64,000 nt of DNA from Clostridium sp. SY8519 (GCF_000270305.1 NC_015737.1:554501-618500), one strand, 5' to 3'. Positions 22,939 through 32,609 are shown, counted from the first letter of the stretch. Translations and numbers: made by a program. The notes: generated by a model not told the origin, from the sequence alone.

Positions 22939-24216
22939 TCACATTGCGCTTTCCCGTCCGATGCTTTCCTTCGGAAGGAACAGGGAGGCAATCAGGGCGA
23001 TCACCGCGAGAATGGTAAATACCAGGAATACCCGGGCAAATCCGCCGGATACATTTTTGCCTGCCGCCAGAAGTATTCCCGGAATAATCAGGAATGCCAG
23101 CGTACGGATGCCTACTACAAAGGGTACCATCAGTTTATTGGCCTGCGCGAAATCGAATCTGCCGAAGACGCTGATGCACATGGAAGGCATCAGGTTGCCC
23201 AGGCCGCCGTTTAAGCATGCGAAAATGACTATGCTGGTAATGGTCAGGCCATGGGATCGGCTGCTGCATCCCAGTGAGGAGAGCAGCATCATGACTGCCC
23301 AGATCACGGTAAAGATCACAACGGTCTTTTTCGTGCCTGCCGCCTGGTCAATCAGTCCCCAGAGATAAGAAGCCGGAATGCCGATCAGGGAAGCGATGGT
23401 CAGCCACATAACTGCGGTATTCGGACCGAAACCGATGCTGACCATACGGGGAACCATCTGTGAGATTGTTCCTACCAGTCCGATGAACAGGAAGCCGAAG
23501 ACAATCACCAGAAGCCAGAAGGCCGGTGTGCGGAACAGCTTTCCTACTGTAAAATCTGACTGATAGTGGGAGAACAGCTCCATGTTTGCTTTTTTCTCTG
23601 CTTCAGAAATCTCTTCGTTATCCGGGAATGCGCCGGCCTCTTCCGGATAGGATTTCACTGCCAGGATCATTACAACTGCCAGAACCGCCATGATTGCCAC
23701 CATCATGTAGAACGGTGCAGCAAATCCGACCTTTGTCAGCAGCACCTGGAATACGGCCACCGTAATGGCACTGTCCAGCGGCATACCCATGGTCGCCCAT
23801 CCCAGGGCAAGTCCCTTTTTCTTCGGGAACCAGTTGCTCATCAGCTGCTGGGTAACCACCAGATTCACTGTGTTAGACAGTGCGGTAATAATGGTTGCCA
23901 CCACAGCAAACTGCTGCAGGGTGGCGCATCTGCCATAGAAGAACCACAGCACTGCCAGTGCGAACATCATGATAACTGCCGGTCCCTTCACGCCTTTGCG
24001 TGAAATAATGTGGCCGGCGATCAGTGCCAGCGGAATGCCCACAAATCCGCCGACCGCAGAAAAAATCAGCAGCGGGCTGTCGGAAGCCATCCCGAAGGTA
24101 TGGGCGAATCCGCCGGTGACCACATTTAACGTGTCCGGTACAGCACAGGTAAACATGTAGATCAGCAGCGTAAAGATAATGATCCACCATCCCTTTTTAC
24201 CAAAATTGCTTTTCAT
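22939..24216 (-). CDS. MFS transporter
   Basis: Twelve-segment major facilitator protein of 425 residues. The first helix is WWIIIFTLLIYMFTCAVPD, the loop motif NWFPKKKGLALGWATMG between helices 4 and 5 is clear, and a charged central loop (near residues 205-225) splits the halves. It resembles carriers of organic anions, but the substrate is not determined. AAGGAGG precedes the ATG; the frame is open 62 codons upstream without support. The upstream same-strand LysR gene and a palindrome in the gap suggest regulation by that protein. Confidence 0.85.
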   Translation of the reverse strand: MKSNFGKKGWWIIIFTLLIYMFTCAVPDTLNVVTGGFAHTFGMASDSPLLIFSAVGGFVGIPLALIAGHIISRKGVKGPAVIMMFALAVLWFFYGRCATLQQFAVVATIITALSNTVNLVVTQQLMSNWFPKKKGLALGWATMGMPLDSAITVAVFQVLLTKVGFAAPFYMMVAIMAVLAVVMILAVKSYPEEAGAFPDNEEISEAEKKANMELFSHYQSDFTVGKLFRTPAFWLLVIVFGFLFIGLVGTISQMVPRMVSIGFGPNTAVMWLTIASLIGIPASYLWGLIDQAAGTKKTVVIFTVIWAVMMLLSSLGCSSRSHGLTITSIVIFACLNGGLGNLMPSMCISVFGRFDFAQANKLMVPFVVGIRTLAFLIIPGILLAAGKNVSGGFARVFLVFTILAVIALIASLFLPKESIGRESAM

Positions 24217-24339
24217 AACTCCTACTCCTCCTTCACTCCAGTGACTGCGCCGCCGGACATTCCCGCCTTCTGCCGCGGCACGGGGCTTAAGCGCCCGACA
24301 CCCGGTTCCGCAGTCTGTTCCATGGATTCTTACACTTAC

Positions 24340-24421
24340 AGTATAACAGCTGACGCTGTCCCTGCGTACATCGTTTTTGCATATCCGTGACACCCTTTCC
24401 ACTGTATCAAAGGTCTTTGAT
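24340..24421 (-). promoter_or_regulatory. putative LysR-type control region of the MFS gene
   Basis: A perfect 16-base palindrome, ATCAAAGGTCTTTGAT (24406-24421), lies between the LysR stop and the MFS start. A TATACT -10 box (complement 24340-24345) sits about 60 bases further on without a good -35 box. The palindrome centre falls near -80 from the inferred start, the usual place for a LysR activator. Which regulator binds is inference. Confidence 0.5.
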
Positions 24422-24490
24422 TCCCCTACGCTGCAGGTTCATTCCTCCCGCAAAAACCTTCCGGCACCCGGCCGCGTTCCCCACGCCCTC

Positions 24491-25393
24491 TTATTCCAGA
24501 TGCTGCTGCATAAAATCCGCGAGATTTCTGGCTTTTGTGGTATATTCCCCCATCTTCCACGCCATGCAGATCTGCGCCAGTTCCCGGTCCCCGGGCTGGG
24601 GATAAAATTTCAGGCTGTCTTCCATCCCGTTCATGATATCTTCATAGACAAACGTCACACACTTTCCGTTGACCAGCGCAATCTGCAGGTTGCTTTTGGA
24701 CGTGTATTCCTTTATCCGCACATTCGTCAGCCCTTCATCATGTTCCAGACGCTGCTGCAGGCGCAGTTTGTGGTCCAGGGAAACACTGGGGGAAAGCACG
24801 CCCCACACTTCGTCTTTCAGATCCGCAAATTTCAGATTCCTGCGGGAGGCACAGGGATGATTCTGGGAAATCACGATTCCGATCTCTGTTCTGCCAAAGG
24901 GAAGGGGACGGATATACAGATCCCTGGTTTTTTCCAGTTCGGACTGGAACGTAATCAGCAGATCCAGCTTCCCCTCATCCATCCATTCCAGCGCAGTATT
25001 CACCGGAAGCACCCGGTACTCCACTTCCAGTTCCGGATTTTCCCTGCTGAAGGAGAGAATCGTCCCTGCCAGGCGCTGCTCATCATAACTGCTGAACCCG
25101 CCCAGGCCGATGCGCAGCCGCTGATTGTCCGGATGGGTACTGTCCCGGATCCGGTCGATCAGGGTCTGGTGCTGACGGAGGAGCTCACTTTCCACTTCAT
25201 AAAACAGTCTGCCCTGTTCCGTCAGAACCACACCGGTATTTCTGCGCTGAAACAGTTTTACCCCCAGTTCATTTTCCAGTGATCTGATCTGCCGGCTGAC
25301 GGTCTGCTGACTGATAAACAGATGCATCGCCGCCTTTGAAAAACTCCCTGTTCCCGCCGCTTCTACGAAGCACGCGATCTGTGCGATTGTCAT
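24491..25393 (-). CDS. LysR family transcriptional regulator
   Basis: Regulator of 300 residues. The N-terminal winged helix-turn-helix (residues 1-65, SKAAMHLFISQQTVSRQIRSLENELG) is typical, followed by an effector-binding domain from about residue 90. AGGAGG-like site before the ATG. The next gene on the same strand is the MFS transporter, the likely target. Divergent to the ThrE-like exporter across a 224-base gap. Confidence 0.92.
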   Translation of the reverse strand: MTIAQIACFVEAAGTGSFSKAAMHLFISQQTVSRQIRSLENELGVKLFQRRNTGVVLTEQGRLFYEVESELLRQHQTLIDRIRDSTHPDNQRLRIGLGGFSSYDEQRLAGTILSFSRENPELEVEYRVLPVNTALEWMDEGKLDLLITFQSELEKTRDLYIRPLPFGRTEIGIVISQNHPCASRRNLKFADLKDEVWGVLSPSVSLDHKLRLQQRLEHDEGLTNVRIKEYTSKSNLQIALVNGKCVTFVYEDIMNGMEDSLKFYPQPGDRELAQICMAWKMGEYTTKARNLADFMQQHLE

Positions 25394-25542
25394 ATTGCTG
25401 TTCCTCCTGTCTTCTGTGGTTCCCGGTTTCTTTTACTTTACCACAAAACCATGCCCCGGCAAAATGCGCCGCCCCTTTTCCCGAGATCTCCCGGTACAGC
25501 CGTTCCGCTTCACCGGTAAATGGAATTTTACCTGAAATCCGG

Positions 25543-25571
25543 TTGAACTCTATCCCCCAACGCGGTAAGAT
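25543..25571 (+). promoter_or_regulatory. promoter of the ThrE-like exporter gene
   Basis: TTGAAC, 17-base spacer, TAAGAT, 46 bases before the ATG. Confidence 0.6.
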
Positions 25572-25617
25572 CCATAGCAGAGAGAGCATCGGGCCCTGCC
25601 CGGGAAAGAGGGGGAAA

Positions 25618-26889
25618 ATGAAAAAATATCTGATGGGAGACTCACAGCGGGAACTGCTGGACGCCACGCTGGAACTCGGCCGCCGCATGGTCCAGTCCGG
25701 CGCGGAAGTCCGCCGGGTGGAGGATACGATCCGCCGGGTGCTGCGGGCCTATCACGCCAAATCCGTGGAAGTATTTTCGATCTCTTCCATGGTACTGTGC
25801 ACGGTGCGCTACGCAGACGGAACCATCTGGACCCAGAGCAAACGGATCATCGGCTATGGCGTCAATCTGCGCAAACTGGAGCTGTACAACGCCCTGGCCC
25901 GGGAGATCTGCCGCACGCCGCTTTCCCCCCAGGAATTCCGTTTCCGCCTGCAGGAAATTGCCCGCAGCAGAAACAGGGACTGGGTGGATGCGGCCTGCTA
26001 CATGCTCAGCGCAGGCTCCATGGCTCCCTTTTTCGGGGGCAATCTCGCAGACGCGCTGGCAGCGGCCCTCCTGGGACTGGTTGTCTTTATTTTTGACCGC
26101 TTCCTGAAAACGCCGAAAACCAACACCATCGTCTATACGCTTTTCGCCTGCCTGGTCAGCGGCCTGCTGTCCATCGGTTTCGTGCGGATCGGACTGGGCA
26201 CCCATTTAGATAAAATACTGATTTCCGTAGTCTTCCTGTTTATCCCCACCCTTGCCTTCTGCAACTCCATCAAGGATATGCTCTACGGCGATATTCTGAC
26301 CGGCATGTACCGTCTGGTGGAGGCGCTGCTGATCGCCACGGCGCTGACCGCCGGCTTCTTTCTCGCCAAACTGCTGCTGCACAGCGTCAGCGTCCCGGTT
26401 CCCAGCATTCCCATCAATATCATTCCGTGGCCGGAGCAGCTGGTTCTGGCATTTCTGGGTTCCCTGGGGTTTTCCGTTTACTTCCGGATCCAGCGGAAAC
26501 GCATCCTGGAAGCCGCTGTGGGCGGCATACTGGGCTGGATTGTCTATCTGCTGGTGGACTATGTCAGCGGCAGTCTTTTCCTCTCCAACGCGGCTGCAGC
26601 CATGGCCATTGAATGCTACGCGGAAGCCGCGGCCCGGCTGTGGAAAGCCCCGGCCAATATTTTCCTGATTCCGGCTGTCGTTCCGCTTCTCCCCGGCGCC
26701 AGCTTCTACCGCTGTATCAACGGTCTGATGGGGGATAACCTTTCCCAGTGCTACGACGCCGCCAAAAGCCTGTTTCTTACTACTGCAGGCATAGAAATCG
26801 GGTTCCTGCTGGCCTTTATTGTGTTTTTCCGCTCCGTCCAGTTCTTCCGAGAAGGCCTGCGCTTCTACCGGACAGAACGGCAAAGATGA
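25618..26889 (+). CDS. threonine/serine exporter ThrE family protein
   Basis: Membrane protein of 423 residues carrying both ThrE modules in one chain. The N-terminal cytoplasmic/periplasmic-type domain includes LGRRMVQSGAEVRRVEDTIRRV, and the first membrane half begins near residue 120. The C-terminal membrane half has the PAVVPLLPGASFYRCI motif. About ten hydrophobic segments. Many Firmicutes split these modules into two genes. The chosen ATG has AGAGGGGG upstream; the open frame extends 94 codons further but crosses the promoter. Substrate by family inference only. Confidence 0.85.
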   Translation: MKKYLMGDSQRELLDATLELGRRMVQSGAEVRRVEDTIRRVLRAYHAKSVEVFSISSMVLCTVRYADGTIWTQSKRIIGYGVNLRKLELYNALAREICRTPLSPQEFRFRLQEIARSRNRDWVDAACYMLSAGSMAPFFGGNLADALAAALLGLVVFIFDRFLKTPKTNTIVYTLFACLVSGLLSIGFVRIGLGTHLDKILISVVFLFIPTLAFCNSIKDMLYGDILTGMYRLVEALLIATALTAGFFLAKLLLHSVSVPVPSIPINIIPWPEQLVLAFLGSLGFSVYFRIQRKRILEAAVGGILGWIVYLLVDYVSGSLFLSNAAAAMAIECYAEAAARLWKAPANIFLIPAVVPLLPGASFYRCINGLMGDNLSQCYDAAKSLFLTTAGIEIGFLLAFIVFFRSVQFFREGLRFYRTERQR

Positions 26890-26898
26890 AGAAACCGC

Positions 26899-26927
26899 TT
26901 GTCTCAGCCCCCATATTGTTCTAAGAT
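26899..26927 (+). promoter_or_regulatory. promoter of etfBA
   Basis: TTGTCT, 17-base spacer, TAAGAT, 36 bases before etfB. A small inverted repeat GTTCT / AGAAC with an 11-base spacer overlaps the -10 box. Confidence 0.6.
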
Positions 26928-26963
26928 GTATTCAGAACGATTGAAAAGAAAGGAGACCCCCCT

Positions 26964-27740
26964 ATGAAATGTCTTGTTCTCATCAAAGAAGTCCCAAGTG
27001 TTTCAGAAATACGCATTGACCCGTCTACCCACACCATCGACCGTGAGAATGTCTCCCGGATCATCAACCCGGCAGATCTGCATGCCGTAGAGGCGGCGCT
27101 GACCCTGGCCTCCGCCGCGGACGACGAAGTCACAGCCATTACCATGGGTCCGGACAGTTCCGAGACCATCCTCCGGGAAGTGCTGGGCATGGGCGTCAAA
27201 CGCGCCTTCCGCATCACAGATCCCCAGCTTGCCGGCGCGGACACGCTGGTGACCGCACGGGCACTGGCGGCTGCCGCAGAGCAGACCGGCCCCTATGACG
27301 CGATTTTCTGCGGCGCCCGCTCTGTTGACGGCGCCACCGCCCAGATTCCGGGCAAAATCGGCGCCTTAGCGGGCGTCGGCATTCTTACCCAGGCGGCGAA
27401 AATGGAAATCACTGACACCGGCCTGACGATCATGCGCAAAGCCGGCGCCGGCTACGAACAGCTTTCCGCTGATTTCCCCCTGATCTGCTCCGTCACCGAA
27501 GATCTGAACAAACCCCGCGGGGTCAACATCAAAGGCAAGCTGGCCGCGAAAAAAGTGGAAATTCCCGTCCTGGACGCCGCTTCTCTCGGCCTGTCGCCGG
27601 AGCAGTTAAAAAGCCCGTCCCAGGTACTGGCCCTCTTCCCTCCGATTCGTCCGGACCGGGGTATCTTTATTCAGGGAAATGACGATGAACAAAAGGCAGA
27701 GACCCTGACCGACCTTCTGCTGGACAAGAATTATTTTTAA
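26964..27740 (+). CDS. etfB: electron transfer flavoprotein, beta subunit
   Basis: EtfB of 258 residues. The N-terminus MKCLVLIKEVPSVSEIRID and the INPADLHAVEAALTL segment are conserved, and the GARSVDG loop follows. With EtfA it forms an FAD-containing electron carrier for acyl-CoA dehydrogenases or related flavoenzymes. AAAGGAG before the ATG; EtfA starts 15 bases after its stop. No dehydrogenase partner is next to it, so the electron donor is unknown. Bifurcating versus simple ETF cannot be decided by eye. Confidence 0.93.
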   Translation: MKCLVLIKEVPSVSEIRIDPSTHTIDRENVSRIINPADLHAVEAALTLASAADDEVTAITMGPDSSETILREVLGMGVKRAFRITDPQLAGADTLVTARALAAAAEQTGPYDAIFCGARSVDGATAQIPGKIGALAGVGILTQAAKMEITDTGLTIMRKAGAGYEQLSADFPLICSVTEDLNKPRGVNIKGKLAAKKVEIPVLDAASLGLSPEQLKSPSQVLALFPPIRPDRGIFIQGNDDEQKAETLTDLLLDKNYF

Positions 27741-27755
27741 AAGGAGGGCTTTGTT

Positions 27756-28742
27756 ATGACCAATCATAATATCTGGGTTATTTTTGAACTGACCAATCAC
27801 ACACCGAAACGCGTCAGCCTGGAACTGATGCAGAAGGCTTCGGACCTGGCCCGGGAAGCGGGACAGAAGGCAGTGGCCGTCATCGTGGACAGCGCACCCG
27901 CCGATGCCGCTGCAGCGGCTTTCGCCAATGGTGCGGACGAAGTCATCACCAATGCCAGTGACAGCTGCTTCGAAGACATCTGTTACATCACAGAAAAACT
28001 GGCCGCAGAGAATGCCCCGCTAGCCATTCTCATCGGATCCACAAACTTCGGCCATGACCTTTCCGCTGCCCTGTCAGCCCGCTGCGGCATGGGCCTGGCT
28101 GCCGACTGCACCGATGTGATTCTTTCCATCCAGGAAAGCGGCAGTGTGATCAACTGGATCCGTCCGTCCTATGACGGCAAACTGAATACCAATATTTCCA
28201 TCAGCGCCTTCCCCCAGATCGGCACCTTCCGTCCGGGTACGCTGAAAGCTTCCGAGGATTTTCCGGCAAAGGCTCCCGGCGCGGTTACCGACGCAGCCAT
28301 CGAAGTGCCTGCTTCGGTACGCCTGACCCGCTTCCTGGGATTTATCCCGGATGACGAACTGATGAAAACCAATATCGAAGACGCGGACATCCTGATTTCC
28401 GGCGGACGCGGCATGGGAAGCAAAGAAGCCTTCGACCAGCTCTTCGAACTGGCCAGACTGGTGGACGGCAATGTGGCCGCCAGCCGGGCAGCGGTCGATG
28501 AAGGCTGGACCGACAGGGACCGCCAGGTAGGCATTACCGGCAAGACCGTCACCCCTAAGCTCTATCTCGCCTTCGGTATTTCCGGCGCGGAACCCCATGT
28601 GGCGGGCATGAAAGAATCTGACGTCATTGTGGCGGTCAATACCGATCCCCAGGCGCCGATTTTTGATCTGGCCCACTATGGTGTAGTGGCGGATCTCCAC
28701 AAGGTAATTCCCGTTATGATCGACAAGCTGAAAAACCGCTGA
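27756..28742 (+). CDS. etfA: electron transfer flavoprotein, alpha subunit
   Basis: EtfA of 328 residues. The C-terminal FAD domain is clear: SGGRGMGSKEAF, AASRAAVDEGW, GISGAEPHVAGM and VNTDPQAPIFDLAHYG. The usual Q-H of the SGAxQH motif reads P-H here. AAGGAGG site. Second and last gene of the etfBA unit, followed by a strong terminator. Confidence 0.95.
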   Translation: MTNHNIWVIFELTNHTPKRVSLELMQKASDLAREAGQKAVAVIVDSAPADAAAAAFANGADEVITNASDSCFEDICYITEKLAAENAPLAILIGSTNFGHDLSAALSARCGMGLAADCTDVILSIQESGSVINWIRPSYDGKLNTNISISAFPQIGTFRPGTLKASEDFPAKAPGAVTDAAIEVPASVRLTRFLGFIPDDELMKTNIEDADILISGGRGMGSKEAFDQLFELARLVDGNVAASRAAVDEGWTDRDRQVGITGKTVTPKLYLAFGISGAEPHVAGMKESDVIVAVNTDPQAPIFDLAHYGVVADLHKVIPVMIDKLKNR

Positions 28743-28782
28743 TCATCCCCAGCAGTTTCTGACAGCATTTCATCTGACAGCG

Positions 28783-28839
28783 CCGGGGCATCCGGCCGCC
28801 ATGATTCCTCATGGACGGCGGATGCCCCGGTATTTTTTT
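28783..28839 (+). terminator. terminator after etfA
   Basis: CCGGGGCATCCG arm, inner CCGCC and ATGA pairs, complement and a run of seven T. Confidence 0.88.
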
Positions 28840-28844
28840 GCTTC

Positions 28845-30809
28845 TTATTCTTTTTCCAGGATTTCGCCGCTGCGGTATGCCTGCAGAAGCTGCTCCAGTT
28901 CTTCGATATTTTCCTGTAATACCTTGCCGGTATCCGTATCTCCGACCCGCTTGCGCTGGATGACGCCCTGTTTCAGGATAATCTCGGATTCCACATCCTG
29001 TTCCTTTAACACCGTGTCCTCCAGTGACAGGAAGGGCTGGTGGGCCGTAAGGATCAGTCCGTAGGAATTGTACGTCAGGGTATAACCTGCCAGTCCGGTG
29101 GTCTTCTGATATGCCTTGGAAAAACCGCCGTCTATGACAAGCACCTTGCCGCCGCATTTGGCGGGAGACTCTCCCTTCTTTGCCTTCACCGGCATATGGC
29201 CGTTGATAATATGGGAATCTTCGGAAGTCAGCCCGAATTCGTGTAGGATCCGGTTCACCACTTCTTTCTTCTCATACAGATGATAGTATGGATTCTTCGG
29301 CTCTTCGTGGGTTCGTTTGTCCGCGATGAAATAGCGTTCAAACGTGGTCATCTTATCTTTGCCAAACACCGGCGATTCCTTGTTTTTCCAGATAAACCAG
29401 AGAATATCCTGTCCCCGTTTCTTTTCTTCCGGATCTGTGGAAAAATATCCCCGGCGCGCATAAAAATCAAGGATGTCATACAGTGCCTTGCCCTTGTATT
29501 TTTTGCCGTAGATCTCCACCTCATTGAAGGTTCCGTCTTCCTTCAGCGGCACACACCCGTGAAACAGAAGATTTCCATTATATACTTTATACAGACTTCC
29601 CTTTTTGTAAAGGAACCGGATGTGCTCCTGCAGCCGCACACTGCCTTCAAAACTTGCCCGCAGCCGCCGGACCACTTCTTCCTCTTCCGGGGAAAGCTTG
29701 TAGGGATCCTTGGGATCCATCGTAGGGAAATTCGTATCTGTCAGCGGATACTCCACGCCATAGCACAGAACAGTGCCTTTCTTTAAATCAATTTTTTCCA
29801 TGAGCAGGCGGTCATCCATATGGAACTCCGGATGCTTGCGGATCAGCTGTCCTTCCACTTTAAACTGAATGATGGCGATGGCTTTGTGCATCTTTTCATC
29901 CAGGCTCCGGTTCGTCTGATCATAGTCTTCATCATCCACGGTCAGATGGAAGGCCTTGCAGGGATCATTGGCGTAAACCTTCAGCGCCAGCTGGGCCAGC
30001 GGCAGAAGGTTGATGCCGTAATTGTCCTCCAGGATGGACAGATTGCCGTATTTGGCAGAGATCCGCAGCATGTTGCACATGCAGGCCTCGCTGCCGGCCG
30101 CTGCCCCCATCCAGATGATGTCATGATTGCCCCACTGAATATCCAGGGAGTGGTGCTTCATCAGTTCGTCCATAATCAGGTGGGGATACTGGCCACGGTC
30201 AAAGATATCCCCTAAAACATGCAGATGGTCAATGACAAACCGGCGGATCAGCTTGCAGAAATCTATGATCATTTCATCGGCCCGCCGGGTCTCGATGACA
30301 GAATTCACAATCTGCTGATAGTACGCCTCCTGGTCCGCAATATCGGTTCTGCCGTTCATCAGCTCGTCCATGATATAGGCAAAATCCTTGGGCATGGCCT
30401 TACGCACTTTGGATCTGGTGTACTTGCTGGCGGCCTGTCTGCAGACTCTGCAGAGTCTTAAAATCGTCACCCGGTACCAGTCTTCCAGTTCCTCTTTGTC
30501 TGTAATCTGCTTCTCAATCTGCCGGATCTTCAGTTCCGGATAGTAGATCAGCATAGAGAGCTGACGCTTCTCCACCACAGACAGGGACACCCCAAATTCG
30601 TCCTCGATCTTGCGGCGGACTGCGCCGGAACCGTTATTCATAATGTGGATAAACTGCTCGTACTCCCCGTGCAGATCGGAAATAAAATGCTCCGTCCCCT
30701 TCGGAAGGCTCAGGATTGCTTTCAGATTGATGATCTCAGTGGCCGCAGAGGAAATACTCGGGTACTGGTTGGACAGTACTTTCAGATATTTCAGTTCATG
30801 TTTGTTCAA
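28845..30809 (-). CDS. fbp: class III fructose-1,6-bisphosphatase
   Basis: Gluconeogenic bisphosphatase of the Firmicute-specific class III (654 residues), a metallophosphatase-fold enzyme. Metal-binding segments are visible: FISDLHGEYEQF, HVLGDIFDRG, WGNHDIIWMGAAAGS and, late, HIINGHMPVKAKKGESP. The start is TTG at 30809 with GGGGG upstream; no in-frame ATG precedes the conserved sequence. It lies 35 bases after dapB on the same strand and is probably the last gene of the lysine-riboswitch transcript, an unexpected partner for lysine genes. Confidence 0.93.
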   Translation of the reverse strand: MNKHELKYLKVLSNQYPSISSAATEIINLKAILSLPKGTEHFISDLHGEYEQFIHIMNNGSGAVRRKIEDEFGVSLSVVEKRQLSMLIYYPELKIRQIEKQITDKEELEDWYRVTILRLCRVCRQAASKYTRSKVRKAMPKDFAYIMDELMNGRTDIADQEAYYQQIVNSVIETRRADEMIIDFCKLIRRFVIDHLHVLGDIFDRGQYPHLIMDELMKHHSLDIQWGNHDIIWMGAAAGSEACMCNMLRISAKYGNLSILEDNYGINLLPLAQLALKVYANDPCKAFHLTVDDEDYDQTNRSLDEKMHKAIAIIQFKVEGQLIRKHPEFHMDDRLLMEKIDLKKGTVLCYGVEYPLTDTNFPTMDPKDPYKLSPEEEEVVRRLRASFEGSVRLQEHIRFLYKKGSLYKVYNGNLLFHGCVPLKEDGTFNEVEIYGKKYKGKALYDILDFYARRGYFSTDPEEKKRGQDILWFIWKNKESPVFGKDKMTTFERYFIADKRTHEEPKNPYYHLYEKKEVVNRILHEFGLTSEDSHIINGHMPVKAKKGESPAKCGGKVLVIDGGFSKAYQKTTGLAGYTLTYNSYGLILTAHQPFLSLEDTVLKEQDVESEIILKQGVIQRKRVGDTDTGKVLQENIEELEQLLQAYRSGEILEKE

Positions 30810-30844
30810 TGGTAACCCCCGTAAAAATAATCTCTTTTCCGCTG

Positions 30845-31609
30845 TCAGGAACGTGCCGCGATCACATCGCTCATGTCATAGTAGCCGGCCGGCTTTCCCT
30901 TCAGGAACTTGGCCGCTTCAATGGCTCCCTTGCCGAAAATAGCCCGGGAATAAGCGGTATGCTTAAAGGTGATCACTTCATCCATGCCGGCGAAAATCAC
31001 TTCATGTTCTCCTACAATATTGCCGCCGCGCACAGCCTGAATGCCGATCTCATGGGGATCCCTGGCCTTGCGCTCCCGGCTTCTGTCCAGTTTGTATTCA
31101 TAGGCATTGTCCAGCGCCTCATTCATGGAGGCTGCCAGCGCCAGCGCAGTGCCGCTGGGGGCATCCAGCTTTCTGTGGTGATGCTTTTCCACAATCTCCA
31201 TGTCAAATCCTGCCGGTGCCAGTGTTCTGGCGGCGGTCTTTAACAGCGCCATCAGCGTATTGACGCCCAGTGACATATTGGCGGATTTCAGCACGGCCAC
31301 CTTTTTGGCAGTCTCTGTTACCAGATCTTCCTGTTCCTTGGAAAGTCCCGTCGTGCATACAACGACCGGGATCTGTTTTTCCGCGCTGTATGCCAGCAGG
31401 CTGTCAATGCAGCTGACATGGGAAAAGTCTATGATCGCGTCCGCCTCCGCGTCGCACTCCGCGATGGTGCGGAATACGGGAAAGCCGTTCTGTGCTTCCC
31501 CGCTGATATCAATACCTGCCACAATCTCTGTATCCGAATCTTCCTGGCACAGTCCGGCAATCACCTGTCCCATATGGCCGTTGCAGCCGTTCATGATAAT
31601 TCTAGTCAT
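30845..31609 (-). CDS. dapB: 4-hydroxy-tetrahydrodipicolinate reductase
   Basis: Second step of the diaminopimelate/lysine branch, NAD(P)H-dependent; 254 residues. The N-terminal IIMNGCNGHMGQVIAGL nucleotide site and the catalytic EKHHHRKLDAPSGTAL segment are intact. GGACGAGGAAAG precedes the ATG. It follows dapA after 85 bases that contain a GC-rich hairpin. Confidence 0.96.
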   Translation of the reverse strand: MTRIIMNGCNGHMGQVIAGLCQEDSDTEIVAGIDISGEAQNGFPVFRTIAECDAEADAIIDFSHVSCIDSLLAYSAEKQIPVVVCTTGLSKEQEDLVTETAKKVAVLKSANMSLGVNTLMALLKTAARTLAPAGFDMEIVEKHHHRKLDAPSGTALALAASMNEALDNAYEYKLDRSRERKARDPHEIGIQAVRGGNIVGEHEVIFAGMDEVITFKHTAYSRAIFGKGAIEAAKFLKGKPAGYYDMSDVIAARS

Positions 31610-31646
31610 TCTTTCCTCGTCCTCCTTGGTTTATGATATAATTTTA

Positions 31647-31666
31647 CCCCCGCGGATATGCGGGGG
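31647..31666 (-). repeat. GC-rich hairpin between dapA and dapB
   Basis: CCCCCGC / GCGGGGG palindrome with AT loop and no T tract on the minus strand. It may stabilise or partly attenuate the transcript. Confidence 0.45.
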
Positions 31667-31694
31667 CAAGTATTTTCTTTGATCGGGGCTGCTG

Positions 31695-32579
31695 TTACAG
31701 CAGGCCGAATCTGGTCATTTCTGTTTTTAACTGTTCTCTGTGTTCTGCAGACAGCTCATACAGGGGCGCCCGCAGCGGGCCTGCCTTCATGCCCATGAGA
31801 TCCATGGCGGATTTCACCGGGATCGGATTTACCTCACAGAACAGCGCGTTGATCAGCGGGATGGCATCCAGCTGCATTTTCGCGGATTTTTTTACATTTC
31901 CCTGCAGAAATTCGGTAACCATATCATGGGTGTACTGAGGCGCGATATTGCACAGCACGGAGATCACGCCGAGGCCGCCCAGGGAAAGCAGCGGAACCAC
32001 CTGGTCATCATTGCCGGAATACAGTTCCAGATTGCCGTCACACAGGTTCATCATCTGAGCCGCCTGGGACAGATTGCCGGTGGCGTCTTTGATTCCCACA
32101 ATCGCGTCGTTTCTCTTTACCAGCTCGGCCACTGTCTCCGGCTGGATGTTGCATCCGGTTCTGGACGGTACATTATACAGAATGATCGGTGTTTTGACTT
32201 CCTCCGCAATCGCCGAATAGTGGCGGATCAGTCCGTTCTGTGTGGCTTTATTATAATAGGGGGTCACAATCAGCAGACCGTCCACACCGTCCGCTTCCGC
32301 CTGTCTGGACAGTTCGATGGCTGTCCGGGTGCAGTTGGAACCGGTTCCTGCCACAACGGGAATTCTGTGTCTGGTGAAATCCACGGCGGCTTTCACTACT
32401 TTCATGTGTTCTTCTTCGCTTAACGTGGAGCCCTCGCCGGTGGTACCAGCGATGACGATGCAGTCACACCCGTGCTCCACCTGGTAGTCAATGTTCTCCT
32501 GCAGACCGTCATAGTCCACCTCATAATTGTCTTTCATCGGTGTGACAATTGCGACTGCTGCTCCTGTAAAAATAGGCAT
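31695..32579 (-). CDS. dapA: 4-hydroxy-tetrahydrodipicolinate synthase
   Basis: Committing step of lysine/DAP synthesis, condensing pyruvate with aspartate semialdehyde; 294 residues, TIM barrel. GTTGEGSTLSEEEH, YNVPSRTGCNI with the catalytic tyrosine, and the Schiff-base lysine in GIKDATGNL are present. GGAGGAGG site. First gene after a lysine riboswitch. Confidence 0.97.
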   Translation of the reverse strand: MPIFTGAAVAIVTPMKDNYEVDYDGLQENIDYQVEHGCDCIVIAGTTGEGSTLSEEEHMKVVKAAVDFTRHRIPVVAGTGSNCTRTAIELSRQAEADGVDGLLIVTPYYNKATQNGLIRHYSAIAEEVKTPIILYNVPSRTGCNIQPETVAELVKRNDAIVGIKDATGNLSQAAQMMNLCDGNLELYSGNDDQVVPLLSLGGLGVISVLCNIAPQYTHDMVTEFLQGNVKKSAKMQLDAIPLINALFCEVNPIPVKSAMDLMGMKAGPLRAPLYELSAEHREQLKTEMTRFGLL

Positions 32580-32609
32580 TATTTTCTCCTCCTCCGGAAA
32601 TATTTACAT

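Noticed and set aside
30809..31243. Plus-strand open frame of 144 codons opposite dapB
   Set aside because: Antisense to a complete, well-supported dapB; no ribosome site.
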